From NCBI GenBank assembly GCA_945878865.1, contig CAMCUD010000037.1, forward strand, positions 1 through 41,043: a stretch of DNA of 41,043 bases, in the 5' to 3' direction. The stretch is from Bifidobacterium breve (GTDB lineage Bacteria > Actinomycetota > Thermoleophilia > Solirubrobacterales > Solirubrobacteraceae). The notes below the pieces were generated by a model. That model was not told where the DNA came from and searched no databases. It saw only the letters and a program-made list of their open reading frames with translations. The position numbers were made by a program, and so were the translations under genes. This document shows positions 10,308 to 19,198 of this stretch, in pieces (positions within the stretch are counted from its first letter, which is position 1; each line of letters starts with the position of its first letter).

Positions 10308-11426
10308 ATGCAACGAGCCCAAGGACTGGATGGTCTCCGCGGGGTGGCGGCGCTGGCCGTCGTGCTCGTCCACGCGTGGATGTACGGCGGAGCGAACGAC
10401 CCCGGGATGGACGAGACGGCGCTCGATGCGGTCATCGGCGAGCTTCGTGTCGCCCTCATGTCGTTCTTCGTCCTGTCCGGATACCTCGTGGTGCAGCCGT
10501 GGCTCCGCGCCGCGGTCGACGGCGGCCCGGCGCCATCGGTGCGCCGCTACCTCGGCAAGCGCGCCGCGCGCATCCTTCCCGCGTACTGGCTGGCCCTCGT
10601 CGGGGCGTACGTCCTGCTGCACGGCACCGGTCACCGGCGCGAAGCGGCGCTCGGCGACCTGCCGTACTTCGCGGTGTTCGCGCAGAACCAGTTCGAGCAC
10701 ACCCGCACGCTGCTCAACCCGCCGACCTGGTCGCTCGCCGTCGAGGTGAGCTTCTACGCGCTGGTCCCGCTCATCGGATGGGTCCTCATCGTCGCGATCC
10801 GCCGGTGGGGCCGCGCAGGCGCCCTCGCCGTCGCCGCCGCGCTGACGGCCGCGGGGCTGGCGTTCACCTGGGCGGCGTACTCCGGCGGCTGGCCGCCGAC
10901 GGCCACCGCGTCGCTGCCGACCTACCTGCCCGTGTTCGCCTGCGGCATTGCGGCCGCCGCCCTCTCCCACCGGCGGCCGGCGGGCCGTGCGGCGCGGGGC
11001 GCCCTTCTCGTCGCCGGATGCGCGCTGGTCGCCGCCAACGGCTGGTGGCACCACGACGGCACCGGCGCGGCGGGCAAGGTCCTCCTCGACCTCCCCGCGG
11101 CGGCCGGCTTCGCCCTGATCGTCACGGCGCTCGCCGTGCGGGCGCCCCGCGCACTGGCCGCCGGGCCGCTGCGCTGGATCGGGATCGTCAGCTACGGCTT
11201 CTACCTCTGGCACATGCCAGTCCTCTACGTCCTGCGGCTGCAGGGCTGGTGGGCGGAGAGCCCTTGGATGGCCTACGGCACCGTCGTGGCCGTCTCGCTG
11301 GCCCTGGCCGCGATCAGCTGGTTCGGCGTCGAGCGCTGGGTCGTCGGCGAGACGCGCCAGCACCGCAAGCAGATGCGACGGCCTCGGGCCACGGCCGACC
11401 CGGCGGCGTCGCGCGGGCTGGCCTGA
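10308..11426 (+). CDS. Membrane acyltransferase, acyltransferase-3/OafA family
   Basis: A 372-residue multi-span protein of the OafA/NodX-like acyltransferase-3 family, which transfers acetyl or other acyl groups to cell-surface sugars or lipids. The N-terminal RAQGLDGLRGVAALAVVLVH carries the family's R-x(10)-H pattern. NPPTWSLAVEVSFYALVPLI and YGFYLWHMPVLYVL are the other two signature segments. About ten hydrophobic helices are visible. There is no C-terminal SGNH domain. ATG at 10308; a GTG at 10299 is also in frame. Its stop is back to back with the stop of the convergent metalloprotease-like gene (TGATCA). The acceptor is unknown. Confidence 0.88.
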   Translation: MQRAQGLDGLRGVAALAVVLVHAWMYGGANDPGMDETALDAVIGELRVALMSFFVLSGYLVVQPWLRAAVDGGPAPSVRRYLGKRAARILPAYWLALVGAYVLLHGTGHRREAALGDLPYFAVFAQNQFEHTRTLLNPPTWSLAVEVSFYALVPLIGWVLIVAIRRWGRAGALAVAAALTAAGLAFTWAAYSGGWPPTATASLPTYLPVFACGIAAAALSHRRPAGRAARGALLVAGCALVAANGWWHHDGTGAAGKVLLDLPAAAGFALIVTALAVRAPRALAAGPLRWIGIVSYGFYLWHMPVLYVLRLQGWWAESPWMAYGTVVAVSLALAAISWFGVERWVVGETRQHRKQMRRPRATADPAASRGLA

Positions 11427-14135
11427 TCAGCGCGCCCGTACGGTGACCGCGGTCGTCGCGGTGCGCACCGAGCCGTCGGCCTGACGCGCGCCGAGCGTGA
11501 GCTTCGCGGCGACGCGCCGGGCCACCCGCACGTAGCGGCGAGCGGTGCGGCCGGGCTTCAACACGACGGTCGCCATCGCGCCGTTGCGCACCGACGCCGA
11601 GCCGGTGGCGAGCGTGAGGATCCGGGAGCGCGAGCCGACGCGCACCTTGCGCGCCGTCTTCAGCGTGAGCGTCGCGCGACACGGCTGGGCGTCCGTCGCG
11701 GTGCAGCGCAGCGTGACGGAGATCCGCCCGCGGCGGTCGAGGGTCAGACGTCGCGTCACGAGCGTGACCGTCCGGACCGGCGTGATCGCCGGGGTGGTCG
11801 TCGTCCCGGTCCCCGGGACGGGCACGAGGCTCGGCGTCGTCGGGGTCGGGGGCGGTGTCGGCGGGGGCGTCCCGCCGTCAGGCGTCGTGAGCGCCGTCAC
11901 GGCGGCCGTCATCGCGCTCGCCGCCGACACCGAGCCGCCCGCGTTCGACGCGGTCACCACCGCGCGCAGCGGGTGGCCGACGTCGTCGGCGCTCGCCGTG
12001 TACGTGCCGGTCACCGCGCCGGGGATCGCCGTGCACGTGGCGCCGGTGCAGCGCTCCCAGCGGTGGGCGTACGTGATGGTGGGCGTCCCGGTCCAGGTGC
12101 CGTTGGTCATCGCCAGCGTCTGCCCCTGCTTGGCGGTGCCCACGACGGCGGGCGCGACGGTGTTCACGGGGGCTGCGGCGGTGACGGATGCCGTGGCGGC
12201 GGAATCACCGGTGCCGGTGCCGTTGGCGTTCGTCGCGCTGACCTGCAGGCGGATCGTCTTACCGACGTCCGAGGAGGTCAGCGTGTAGCTCGTCCCGGTC
12301 GCAGAGGGAATGTTCACGCAGCTCGCGCCGGCGCTGTCGCACCGCCGCCACTGACGGGTGGTCGACGTCGGCGATCCCGTCCACGTGCCGTCGCTCGTCC
12401 GCGTCAGCGTCTGGCCGTCGCGGGCGGTGCCCGTCACGACCGGCGCCACGGTGTTCGACGGCGGGCCGGTGATGAGCAGGCGCGCGAGCGTGTTGTCGCT
12501 CGTGTCCGACGCCTGGCGGCCGACGTAGATGTCCCGCGCGTCGCCCTTGTTCAGCGTCGTCGAGAACTTGCCGTTGAACGCCGAGCATCCGCGGAACGTC
12601 GTGGTGCCATGGTCGGTGAGGACGATGACCGGGGTCAGCGTGCTCGTCGTCGTGTCGAAGGTGTAGCTGCCGGTGTTCGGCGCGGTGAAGCGGTACCAGA
12701 CGCCGTTGAACACGCCGGTCAGGTCGTACCCGCCGCAGCCCGGGGTCTCGGTGCTGGCGCGCCCACCCGCGTAGACCGTGTCGGTCTGGACAGGCACGTC
12801 GAGCGTCGCGGCGGCCGCGCCGGCCTGCGTGTCATTGGCAGGCGGCGTCGGGGTGCCACGCGTCACCGACACCCCATAGGAGAACGCCTGGGCGTCGGCG
12901 TAGCTCGTGTTGGTCAGCGGGAACATCACCTCGCGCGTCGCCGCCGGGTCGATCACGATGTCGCCGGTCGCCGCGGTGACGTTGTGGAACGCCCACGAGG
13001 TCGAGCCCTTGGCGCGCGTGAGGTAGACCCACGACCCCAGCTGTCCGCTCGCCGGGCGCGTCACGCGGTAGTGCAGGACGTCGTTCGGCCCGCTGGCGGC
13101 CGGATCGCCGAAGTTCTCCAGCAGCACGTAGCGCGTGGCGAGGTGATCGATCGTGTACGCCGCGCCGCTCTCGCTCGTGGTCAGCAGGGACCGGTCCCAC
13201 CGGGCCGCGGGCGGACGGCCGACGTCCGCGTGGAGCTGTGCCAGCCCTCCGGTCGACCACGCCGTCGGATCCCAGACCTGCCACGCGTACCGCCCGTACT
13301 TCTGGCTCAGCGTCGCGATGCCGCTGCTCTGGGCCGAGATCTCGGCGTTGAGGAAGGTCCGGTCCGACGTGTCGGTCGTGCAGTCCGTGACGCACGCCTT
13401 CACGCGCTCGAGCAGGCCGCCGATGAAGTCGACGCCGTAGTCCTCGACCTGGCGCTCCATGAACAGCCACTGCCAGTAGCCGTTGCCACACGGGCGCCCG
13501 CCGACGGTCGGCCACGTCCCGTACGAGCAGTCGAGCGGCAGCCACGGCGCGGGCGCGGTGGCCACGTCGTAGAAGTTCGAATCGCCCGGGGTCATGTCCA
13601 CCGGCAGCGACCACGACACCGCCCAGTTCGCGGTGCTCTCCGTCCACATGCCCCCGATCGGCGCGCCCGGGTCGGGCTGGTAGGCCGCCTGGATCACGTG
13701 CATGAACTCGTGGACGGCGCGGAAACGCATGCCCTCCAGCGTGAGGTCTGGCGTGAGGATGAACCAGTTCGCGTACGGCGGCGTCGTGTCGCGGATCGTG
13801 ATGCCGCCCGAGTAGCTCGGGTCCCCGGACCACGTCGTCAGGTAGATGTCAGTCTTGCCGTCACCGTCGTTGATCGGGACGCGCAGCCCGGCGTTGTGCG
13901 GATCGCCGCCCCCTGTGACGAGGTGCGAGTAGCCCTCCTCGGCGTACGCCGCGACGGACTGCGCCGTGCTCAGCGGCGTCGTCGAGGACTGGGTGTAGTG
14001 CACGACGAAGTGCGTGCTTCCCCAGGAGTTCGGCAGGGACGGGCGGGCGGCGTCCGCGGCGGCGGGCGCGCCGAGCGCCAGGAGCAGCGCGGCGGCGGCG
14101 ACGACGAGATGGCGGTGGCGGACGTGCGGACCCAT
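11427..14135 (-). CDS. Large secreted metalloprotease-like protein with Ig-like repeats
   Basis: A 902-residue predicted exported protein. Residues 1-30 are an Arg/His-bearing signal peptide with an Ala/Leu core and an AADAA cleavage region. The catalytic candidate is HEFMH at 142-146, with Glu166 in MWTESTANW about 20 residues later, which is a gluzincin zinc-site layout resembling the MXAN_6640-type putative metalloproteases. A beta-rich part follows, including a PPC-like segment (GVWYRFTAPNTGSYTFDTTT). Two Ig-like repeats come next, each with a GQTL...GTWTG...RW.RC pattern, at roughly residues 565-740. The tail has a Pro/Thr linker and a basic beta domain. Cysteine pairs suggest extracytoplasmic disulphides. 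Start at ATG 14135, because upstream codons lack a signal sequence. Proteolytic activity is inferred. Confidence 0.75.
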   Translation of the reverse strand: MGPHVRHRHLVVAAAALLLALGAPAAADAARPSLPNSWGSTHFVVHYTQSSTTPLSTAQSVAAYAEEGYSHLVTGGGDPHNAGLRVPINDGDGKTDIYLTTWSGDPSYSGGITIRDTTPPYANWFILTPDLTLEGMRFRAVHEFMHVIQAAYQPDPGAPIGGMWTESTANWAVSWSLPVDMTPGDSNFYDVATAPAPWLPLDCSYGTWPTVGGRPCGNGYWQWLFMERQVEDYGVDFIGGLLERVKACVTDCTTDTSDRTFLNAEISAQSSGIATLSQKYGRYAWQVWDPTAWSTGGLAQLHADVGRPPAARWDRSLLTTSESGAAYTIDHLATRYVLLENFGDPAASGPNDVLHYRVTRPASGQLGSWVYLTRAKGSTSWAFHNVTAATGDIVIDPAATREVMFPLTNTSYADAQAFSYGVSVTRGTPTPPANDTQAGAAAATLDVPVQTDTVYAGGRASTETPGCGGYDLTGVFNGVWYRFTAPNTGSYTFDTTTSTLTPVIVLTDHGTTTFRGCSAFNGKFSTTLNKGDARDIYVGRQASDTSDNTLARLLITGPPSNTVAPVVTGTARDGQTLTRTSDGTWTGSPTSTTRQWRRCDSAGASCVNIPSATGTSYTLTSSDVGKTIRLQVSATNANGTGTGDSAATASVTAAAPVNTVAPAVVGTAKQGQTLAMTNGTWTGTPTITYAHRWERCTGATCTAIPGAVTGTYTASADDVGHPLRAVVTASNAGGSVSAASAMTAAVTALTTPDGGTPPPTPPPTPTTPSLVPVPGTGTTTTPAITPVRTVTLVTRRLTLDRRGRISVTLRCTATDAQPCRATLTLKTARKVRVGSRSRILTLATGSASVRNGAMATVVLKPGRTARRYVRVARRVAAKLTLGARQADGSVRTATTAVTVRAR

Positions 14136-14190
14136 ACCACCAGTCGACCACCATGCGGCGCTGGCCGCGACCGCTCGGACCACCCGTTCA

Positions 14191-14213
14191 CGACCGGGTT
14201 TTCGTGCCGGTCG
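14191..14213. terminator. Hairpin between antiporter and metalloprotease-like genes
   Basis: Perfect 7-base arms, CGACCGG and CCGGTCG, surround a nine-base T/C-containing loop. It lies in the 99-base gap after the antiporter stop on the minus strand and has no T-tract. It may be a weak terminator or an operator for the downstream secreted protein. Confidence 0.35.
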
Positions 14214-14234
14214 ATCCGTGGTTTGGCGCAGGCC

Positions 14235-16022
14235 CTACAGCGCGGCCTCGGAGAGGACCTCGCGCCACCAGGCGCGTTCGTCGTCGCGCTCCTCGTCGGT
14301 CTGGCGCAGCATCCTGCGGGCATAGTCCTGCACCTGGTCGCGCGAGCCGACCACCAGCCGCGGCCCCGTGATCGCCAGCCGCCCGTCCTGGAGGACGAGC
14401 ACGGCCCCGGGGACGTCCCAGCGGCGGCGCAGCCGATCGATGACCGGCAGCCCGAGCAGCTCGCTGCAGTCGATCGGGTCGCCGTCGGCGTCCCGCCACG
14501 GACGCGACGTGAAGATCGGCGCGGTGCCGGGCAGGATGCGCTCGGGCCGCGCGCTCGGACCGACGGGGCCGGAGCGCCAGCGGCGGATCAGCGGCTGGAC
14601 CTCCGGGAGCAGCTCGTGGCGGACGACCATGTGCAGCCGGTCGCCTGCCTCCAGCCGGGTCGACCCGCGCGGCGGCAGCGCCTGCTCGCCGCGGACGAGG
14701 ACGTTGACGAGCGCATCGCGCGGGAGCCCGAGGTCACGGACGCGCTGGCCGACCACCGCGTCGCCCTCGCGGACGCGCACCTCGATCATGTCGGCGCCCA
14801 GCCGACGGATCGAGCCGATCTCGGTGACAGGACGCGAGAGCGGATCCTCGTCGGCCGTCGCGCCCAGGCGCGCGGCGAGCGGCAGGAACGTCGTGCCTTG
14901 CAGGATCGTGCTGAACAGGACGACGAAGAACACGATGTTGAAGTAGTCCGCGCCCTGTGGGACGCCCTCGATGACCGGGAACGTCGCCAGCACGACGGGC
15001 ACCGCCCCACGCAGGCCGGCCCAGCCGAGGACGACCGTCTCCCCCACCTTCAGGCCGGAGAACGCCGTCGAGACGAACACCGCGACGGGGCGCGCGACGA
15101 AGCAGAGGAACAGCGCCAGTGCGGTGCCCTGCAGCGCGTAGTCACCGAGCTGGCTCGGGAACACGAGGAGACCCAGGACGAGGAAGACGCCCAGCTGGGC
15201 GACCCACGCCAGGCCGTCGTGGAACGTCGTGATCGTCTGGCGCCCGGGGATGTTGCCCGAGCCGAGCGCGAGGCCCACGAGGTAGACCGACAGAAATCCG
15301 GAGCCGTGGAGCACGTCGGCGAGCCCGAAGGAGATCGCGACGGTCGCGAGGCTCGCGACCGGGTAGAGCCCACTCGTGCCGACCTGGGCGCGACGGAAGA
15401 GGAACACCGCGATCGCGCCGACTGCCGCGCCGACCAGCCCCCCGATCACGAGCTCCTCGGCGAAGAGCTTCGCGAACTCGCCGATCGTGTACGACGGGTC
15501 CTTGATCCACTCGATGAAGCCCAGGACGAGGACGACCGCAACCGGGTCGTTCGTGCCCGACTCTCCCTCGAGGATCCGGGCGAGGCGGCGCTTGAGGGTC
15601 GACCCGCGCAGCAGGGAGAAGATCGCCGCGCTGTCGGTCGCGGCGACGATCGACCCGATCAGCATCCCCTCGAGGAGGTCGAGGTCGAAGATGACGACGG
15701 CGGCGAAGCCGGTGAGGATCGCCGTGAGCAGCGTGCCGATCGTCGCGAGGCTCGCCGCGCTGCCGAGCACGGGCCGGATCTCGTCGATGCCGGCGGACAG
15801 GCCGCCCTCGAAGAGGATGAGCGCCAGCGCGATGATGCCGAGGTTGCGCGCGAGCTCGTAGTCGCTGAAGTCGACCCAGCCCAGCCCGTCCGATCCGACC
15901 GCCATGCCGATGGCCAGGAACAGCACGAGGCCGGGCACCCGCAGGCGGTTGGCGACGAGCGAGGCCAGGATCCCGACCGCCAGCAGCAGTCCCCCGACGA
16001 GCAGCAGGCGGCTTTCTTCCAT
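14235..16022 (-). CDS. CPA1-type cation/H+ antiporter with TrkA-C and CorC-like C-terminus
   Basis: A 595-residue protein. Residues 1-390 hold about 12 hydrophobic helices of the NhaP/CvrA type, with ATDSAAIFSLL and GESGTNDPVAVVL carrying the Asp residues of the ion site and GWAGLRGAVPVVLA a conserved re-entrant segment. A RCK/TrkA-C domain follows at about 400-475 (IEVRVREGDAVVGQRVRDLG...GDRLHMVV). A CorC/HlyC-like domain makes up the last third (LPVIDRLRRRWDVPGAVLVLQDG). This layout matches the K+/H+ antiporter NhaP2/CvrA, which exports potassium and is gated by a ligand at the cytosolic domains. ATG at 16022. GACAAT lies eight bases upstream on the minus strand and could be a -10 for a leaderless message. 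Confidence 0.88.
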   Translation of the reverse strand: MEESRLLLVGGLLLAVGILASLVANRLRVPGLVLFLAIGMAVGSDGLGWVDFSDYELARNLGIIALALILFEGGLSAGIDEIRPVLGSAASLATIGTLLTAILTGFAAVVIFDLDLLEGMLIGSIVAATDSAAIFSLLRGSTLKRRLARILEGESGTNDPVAVVLVLGFIEWIKDPSYTIGEFAKLFAEELVIGGLVGAAVGAIAVFLFRRAQVGTSGLYPVASLATVAISFGLADVLHGSGFLSVYLVGLALGSGNIPGRQTITTFHDGLAWVAQLGVFLVLGLLVFPSQLGDYALQGTALALFLCFVARPVAVFVSTAFSGLKVGETVVLGWAGLRGAVPVVLATFPVIEGVPQGADYFNIVFFVVLFSTILQGTTFLPLAARLGATADEDPLSRPVTEIGSIRRLGADMIEVRVREGDAVVGQRVRDLGLPRDALVNVLVRGEQALPPRGSTRLEAGDRLHMVVRHELLPEVQPLIRRWRSGPVGPSARPERILPGTAPIFTSRPWRDADGDPIDCSELLGLPVIDRLRRRWDVPGAVLVLQDGRLAITGPRLVVGSRDQVQDYARRMLRQTDEERDDERAWWREVLSEAAL

Positions 16023-16153
16023 CCGCGGTCATTGTCGCGGTTCGGCGGCGACTGTGCGCATCGACCGAAGGGCGAACACGGATGCGTGCCAGTTGTGCGG
16101 AGGGATAGCGCACGTGCGGTGGCGCGGCGGTACCGCGGTGGGACGCTCGGCGC

Positions 16154-17116
16154 ATGGACCCGAACGAACTTCCCGCAGAGCGGGAAGAACGTCGCCTTCG
16201 AGGCGTCGACGCGCGCCTGGCGCGGCTGGCCGCGCGGCGCGGTGCCGTCATGACGGCGCCGCAGCTGCGTGCCGCCGGGTTCTCGTCGAGTGCGATCTCC
16301 CGCCGCATCGACGTCACCCTCACGCGGCTGTTCCGCGGCGTGCTGCTCTACGGCCTGCGCGAACCGACCGACGAGGAGCTGCAGCGAGCCGCGCTCCTGG
16401 CCGCAGGCACCGGCGCGGTTCTGGGGGCACGGAGCGCGCGAGCGTGGTGGCGTCTCGGCGACGACGGAGCCGCCATCGAGGTCATCGTCCCCCGGCGGCG
16501 GCGCGACCAACCGGGCCTCGTCACGATCGAGCGGCGCCTCTCACGCGCCGACTGGACCCACCGGCGCGGCCTGCCGGTGACGAGCGTGGCCCGTACCGCG
16601 GTCGACCTCGCCGGCGCTGCGTCCCTCGACGAGCTCAAGCGCTACGTTCATGAAGCGGAGTGCAGCAAGCGCTTCCGCCTGCGCGCGTTCGAGGAGACGA
16701 TCGCCCGCGCCGGCGCATTTCGCGGCAAGCCACGGCTCCTCGACGCGCTGGCCGTCCATCGCCCCCTGAAGGGCAAGGTCGTCTCCGGCAAGGAACGGCT
16801 CTTCCATGCCTTTCTCGCCGACCGCGGGTATCCACCGACCGAGCACAACGCGCTCATCCACCTCGGCGGCGACGCGTGGGTGAGCCTTGACGTCTACTTC
16901 CCCGAATATCGGCTGGCCGTCGAGATCGACAGCGCGGTGCACGACAGTGCGGAGGCGCGGATCCGCGATGCGGCTCGCGACCGGGAGGTCGCCGCGGTCC
17001 TCGGCGTCATGACGCTGCGGGTCCGTGACACGGAGATCGTCACACGGCCGGACGAGACCGATCGCCAGCTGCGCGCGGCGCTGGCTCAGCGAGCGGGCAT
17101 CACGGCTCGACCGTGA
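16154..17116 (+). CDS. AbiEi-like wHTH plus DUF559 nuclease-fold protein, copy 1
   Basis: A 320-residue protein. Residues about 20-70 (RRGAVMTAPQLRAAGFSSSA, then a Leu-Phe-Arg-Gly-Val-Leu stretch) look like the winged-helix N-terminus found in AbiEi-type antitoxin proteins. The C-terminal third resembles DUF559/Vsr-type folds: ERLFHAFLADRGYPP, then SLDVYFPEYRLAVEIDSAVH with the Asp, Glu-x-Asp and His expected in the metal site. Gene 35454-36395 is a clear paralogue with the same layout. Such proteins are often annotated as antitoxin-domain or endonuclease-domain proteins; no AbiEii-like toxin lies nearby, and activity is not established. A palindrome falls within its first codons and a related one covers its stop codon. 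It overlaps the convergent ureD by 31 bases. Confidence 0.7.
   Translation: MDPNELPAEREERRLRGVDARLARLAARRGAVMTAPQLRAAGFSSSAISRRIDVTLTRLFRGVLLYGLREPTDEELQRAALLAAGTGAVLGARSARAWWRLGDDGAAIEVIVPRRRRDQPGLVTIERRLSRADWTHRRGLPVTSVARTAVDLAGAASLDELKRYVHEAECSKRFRLRAFEETIARAGAFRGKPRLLDALAVHRPLKGKVVSGKERLFHAFLADRGYPPTEHNALIHLGGDAWVSLDVYFPEYRLAVEIDSAVHDSAEARIRDAARDREVAAVLGVMTLRVRDTEIVTRPDETDRQLRAALAQRAGITARP
16164..16192. repeat. Palindrome copy D, inside first codons of DUF559 copy 1
   Basis: ACGAACTTCCCG, a five-base loop, then CGGGAAGAACGT. The inner 7 pairs and outer 3 pairs match, with a 2-base mismatch between. It is identical to copy C (17116-17144) at 23 of 29 positions in the same orientation, so the two bracket the gene. 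It encodes residues 4-13 of the protein. Confidence 0.6.
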
Positions 17117-17850
17117 CGAACTTCCCGGGCAGCGGGAACTTCGTGCGGTTTGAGGAGAGCGGCCCGCCAGGCCTGCGGCGCGGCGCCCATCCGCCGGGCC
17201 GCCTGCGCCAGCGAGACCGCCGGCTCCTGGCGCAGCGTGCCGAGCCCGGCGAGCTGGAACGCCGCCTCGTCCTCGGCCCGCGCGCCGTAGAGCGCCAGCG
17301 CGTCGAGCACCTTCGCCCGACCGAGCACGACGGGGGAGCGCAGCAGCCCGACGTCGCCCGTGTCCAGGCATTCGGCGTGCAGCGGGCGCCCCTCGAGCCG
17401 GACGTCGGAGGTGGTCACGAGGTGCCCGGCCAGCTCGCCTGCGCGGCCGAGCACGAGCGTGTCGCGCAGGAGCGCGGCGCCGCCGTGGCGCAGCGTCACC
17501 TGCGTCGCGCGGTGCACGACGCTGCCGGCGGCGAGCACCAGCGGCTGTGCCTCCCACTCCAGCCGCGCGTGGGCGCCGACGTCCAGGCGCACGTCGAGTT
17601 CCGCGGCCTCGCCGCCGCGCCCGTCGTGGGCGATGAGCGCGGCCACGTCGACGAGCCGCAGCCGCGCGCCCGGTCCGCAGCGGACGTCGAGCTCCACGCG
17701 GTCGCCCGCCAGCAGCGAGGCCGCGGTCTGCACGAGCGCCACGCGCGCGACGTCGCCGGCCCGCGACAGGACGCGCGGGCGCAGCAGGCCGCGGCCCGCC
17801 AGCCGGGTGAGCCGCGTCGCGGCGCCGTCGCGCTCGGCGACGATCTCAAT
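17086..17850 (-). CDS. ureD: Urease accessory protein UreD (UreH), no standard start codon
   Basis: A 254-residue urease maturation scaffold. It works with UreF and UreG to deliver nickel to apo-urease. [21 protein letters not shown] and [20 protein letters not shown] fit the beta-rich UreD fold. It is last in the operon. The family-consistent N-terminus ([21 protein letters not shown]) is preceded in frame by no ATG, GTG, TTG or CTG. The only plausible start is the ATT at 17850, overlapping the ureG stop (CATTGAG); the next GTG is about 37 codons inside the conserved part. The last ~20 residues ([13 protein letters not shown]...) are encoded by the palindrome region shared with the DUF559 gene. 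Confidence 0.85.
   Translation of the reverse strand: MEIVAERDGAATRLTRLAGRGLLRPRVLSRAGDVARVALVQTAASLLAGDRVELDVRCGPGARLRLVDVAALIAHDGRGGEAAELDVRLDVGAHARLEWEAQPLVLAAGSVVHRATQVTLRHGGAALLRDTLVLGRAGELAGHLVTTSDVRLEGRPLHAECLDTGDVGLLRSPVVLGRAKVLDALALYGARAEDEAAFQLAGLGTLRQEPAVSLAQAARRMGAAPQAWRAALLKPHEVPAAREVRHGRAVMPAR
17113..17147. repeat. Palindrome copy C over the stop of DUF559 copy 1
   Basis: The core arms ACGAACTTCCCG and CGGGAACTTCGT (17116-17127 and 17133-17144) pair at 11 of 12 positions around a GGCAG loop. The flanking GTGACG supplies the TGA stop (17114-17116) of the DUF559 gene. The element also lies within the 3' end of ureD on the other strand. Confidence 0.65.
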
Positions 17851-18565
17851 GCGTGTGAGCGTGCGCGTGGTCGTGGTCGTGGTCGTCGTGGGCGTGGACG
17901 TGGGGCGCCATCGGCCCCGGATCGGCCGGGACGAGGTCGCCGGCCTGGTGGCGGGCCAGCTCGCTGCGGACCCAGTCGGCGACGCGGGCGACGTCCTCCG
18001 AGGCGCGCAGCGACGTCGGCAGCGTGGGCCGGTCTCCGCGGCGGTCCCCCGCATCGGCGAGCATCCGCTCGACGCTCGCGCCGACGAGCGGGGCGATGTC
18101 GACCTTGTTGATCACGAGCAGGTCGGCGCGCTCGACGCCGGGGCCGCCCTTGCGGGGCACGTCGTCGCCCCCCGCGCAGTCCAGGACGAAGATCTGCGTG
18201 TCGGCGAGCGCCGGGGAGAACGTCGCGGTGAGGTTGTCCCCGCCGGACTCGACGAAGACGACGTCGAGCGGGCCTTCGGCGGCCTCGAGCGTCTCGACCG
18301 CGAGGAGGTTCTCGCTGACGTCGTCGCGGATCGCGGTGTGCGGACAGCAGCCCGTCTGGACCGCGACGATCCGCTCGGGCGGCAGGACGCCCTGGCTGCG
18401 CAGGAAGCGCGCGTCCTCGTCGGTGTAGATGTCGTTCGTCACGACGCCGAGCCGCAGCTCGTCGGCCAGGGCGCCGCACAGCGCGGCGGCGAGCGAGCTC
18501 TTCCCGGTGCCGACAGGGCCGGCGATGCCGACGCGCAGCGCGCGCGGGGTGAAGTCAGCTGACAA
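17846..18565 (-). CDS. ureG: Urease accessory GTPase UreG with C-terminal His tail
   Basis: A 239-residue SIMIBI-class GTPase that drives nickel insertion into urease. [12 protein letters not shown] is the P-loop, [11 protein letters not shown] holds the Cys-Pro-His nickel motif, [12 protein letters not shown] and [10 protein letters not shown] are the switch and guanine-specificity segments. The start is TTG 18565, which overlaps the ureF end by 11 bases; no ATG or GTG fits the conserved N-terminus. The C-terminus ends in a metal-binding run ([18 protein letters not shown], nine His in 18). In many actinobacterial and plant UreG proteins a His-rich stretch is N-terminal, so its place here is unusual. 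No ureE is present, so the tail may store or buffer nickel. Confidence 0.92.
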   Translation of the reverse strand: MSADFTPRALRVGIAGPVGTGKSSLAAALCGALADELRLGVVTNDIYTDEDARFLRSQGVLPPERIVAVQTGCCPHTAIRDDVSENLLAVETLEAAEGPLDVVFVESGGDNLTATFSPALADTQIFVLDCAGGDDVPRKGGPGVERADLLVINKVDIAPLVGASVERMLADAGDRRGDRPTLPTSLRASEDVARVADWVRSELARHQAGDLVPADPGPMAPHVHAHDDHDHDHAHAHTH

Positions 18566-19196
18566 AGAGCCTCCGATCCTCGGTGTGGTGCAGATGGGCG
18601 CGCCGGTCCAGCAGCGGCGTGGCGGGCGCGGGCAGCGGGTCGGTCGGGCCGACGGCGGCCGCGCGAGCGGCGAGCGCGTCGATGAGCGGCGCGACGTCGG
18701 CCAGCCACGCTGCGGCGTCGAGCGCGTCGACGGCGAGCAGCTTCGGCGCCGCGGACGTGACCGTCGCGGCGTCGTCGTAGAGCGAAAGCCGGGCGACGGC
18801 GAGCGGTTCCATCCCCGCGGCGGCGCCGGCCAGGCCGAGGACCACCGGACGCGGGGTGAGCGACGACGCGGCGGCGTAGGGTTCGAGCGGCGAGTCGGGC
18901 CACAGCCGAAGCGCCAGGCGCAGCAGCGCACGGCCGAGCCGCCGCCCGGTGTCGCGCCAGGCCGGGACCGGCGTGCGCGCCGCCCACGCGTCGTCGAGGT
19001 CGAGGGGATCGTCGCCGGCGGCGGCTCGCGCGGCGACGGCCGCTTCGGCCAGCCCGACGGTGCGCAGCCGCGCACGCAGGAAATGCGCGACCTCCGGGGC
19101 GGTCAGCGCCGCGGCTTCCAGACCGCCTGAGTGCGCGAAGCCGCCGGTGGGCGTGCGGCCGTCGGCCAGGAGCAGTTCGAGCGCGGAGGACGCCAT
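18555..19196 (-). CDS. ureF: Urease accessory protein UreF
   Basis: A 213-residue all-helical urease accessory protein that binds UreD and activates UreG in the maturation complex. The opening [20 protein letters not shown] with HSGGLEAA is the characteristic UreF N-terminus. ATG 19196 lies two bases after the ureC stop. The protein is Ala-rich and somewhat shorter than the E. coli-type form, but no motif appears missing. Confidence 0.88.
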   Translation of the reverse strand: MASSALELLLADGRTPTGGFAHSGGLEAAALTAPEVAHFLRARLRTVGLAEAAVAARAAAGDDPLDLDDAWAARTPVPAWRDTGRRLGRALLRLALRLWPDSPLEPYAAASSLTPRPVVLGLAGAAAGMEPLAVARLSLYDDAATVTSAAPKLLAVDALDAAAWLADVAPLIDALAARAAAVGPTDPLPAPATPLLDRRAHLHHTEDRRLFVS

Positions 19197-19198
19197 CG

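Noticed and set aside
11973-16253. A 1426-codon open frame on the plus strand
   Set aside because: Antisense to the metalloprotease-like and antiporter genes, which have clear motifs; no recognisable domain in the plus frame.
16154-17116. A complete AbiE toxin-antitoxin pair
   Set aside because: Only the AbiEi-like wHTH is visible and it is fused to a DUF559 domain; no AbiEii-like nucleotidyltransferase gene lies next to either copy.
17851-18054. Longer ureD beginning deep inside ureG
   Set aside because: The extension is a Thr/Arg/Pro-rich out-of-frame reading of the ureG His tail and has no family similarity.
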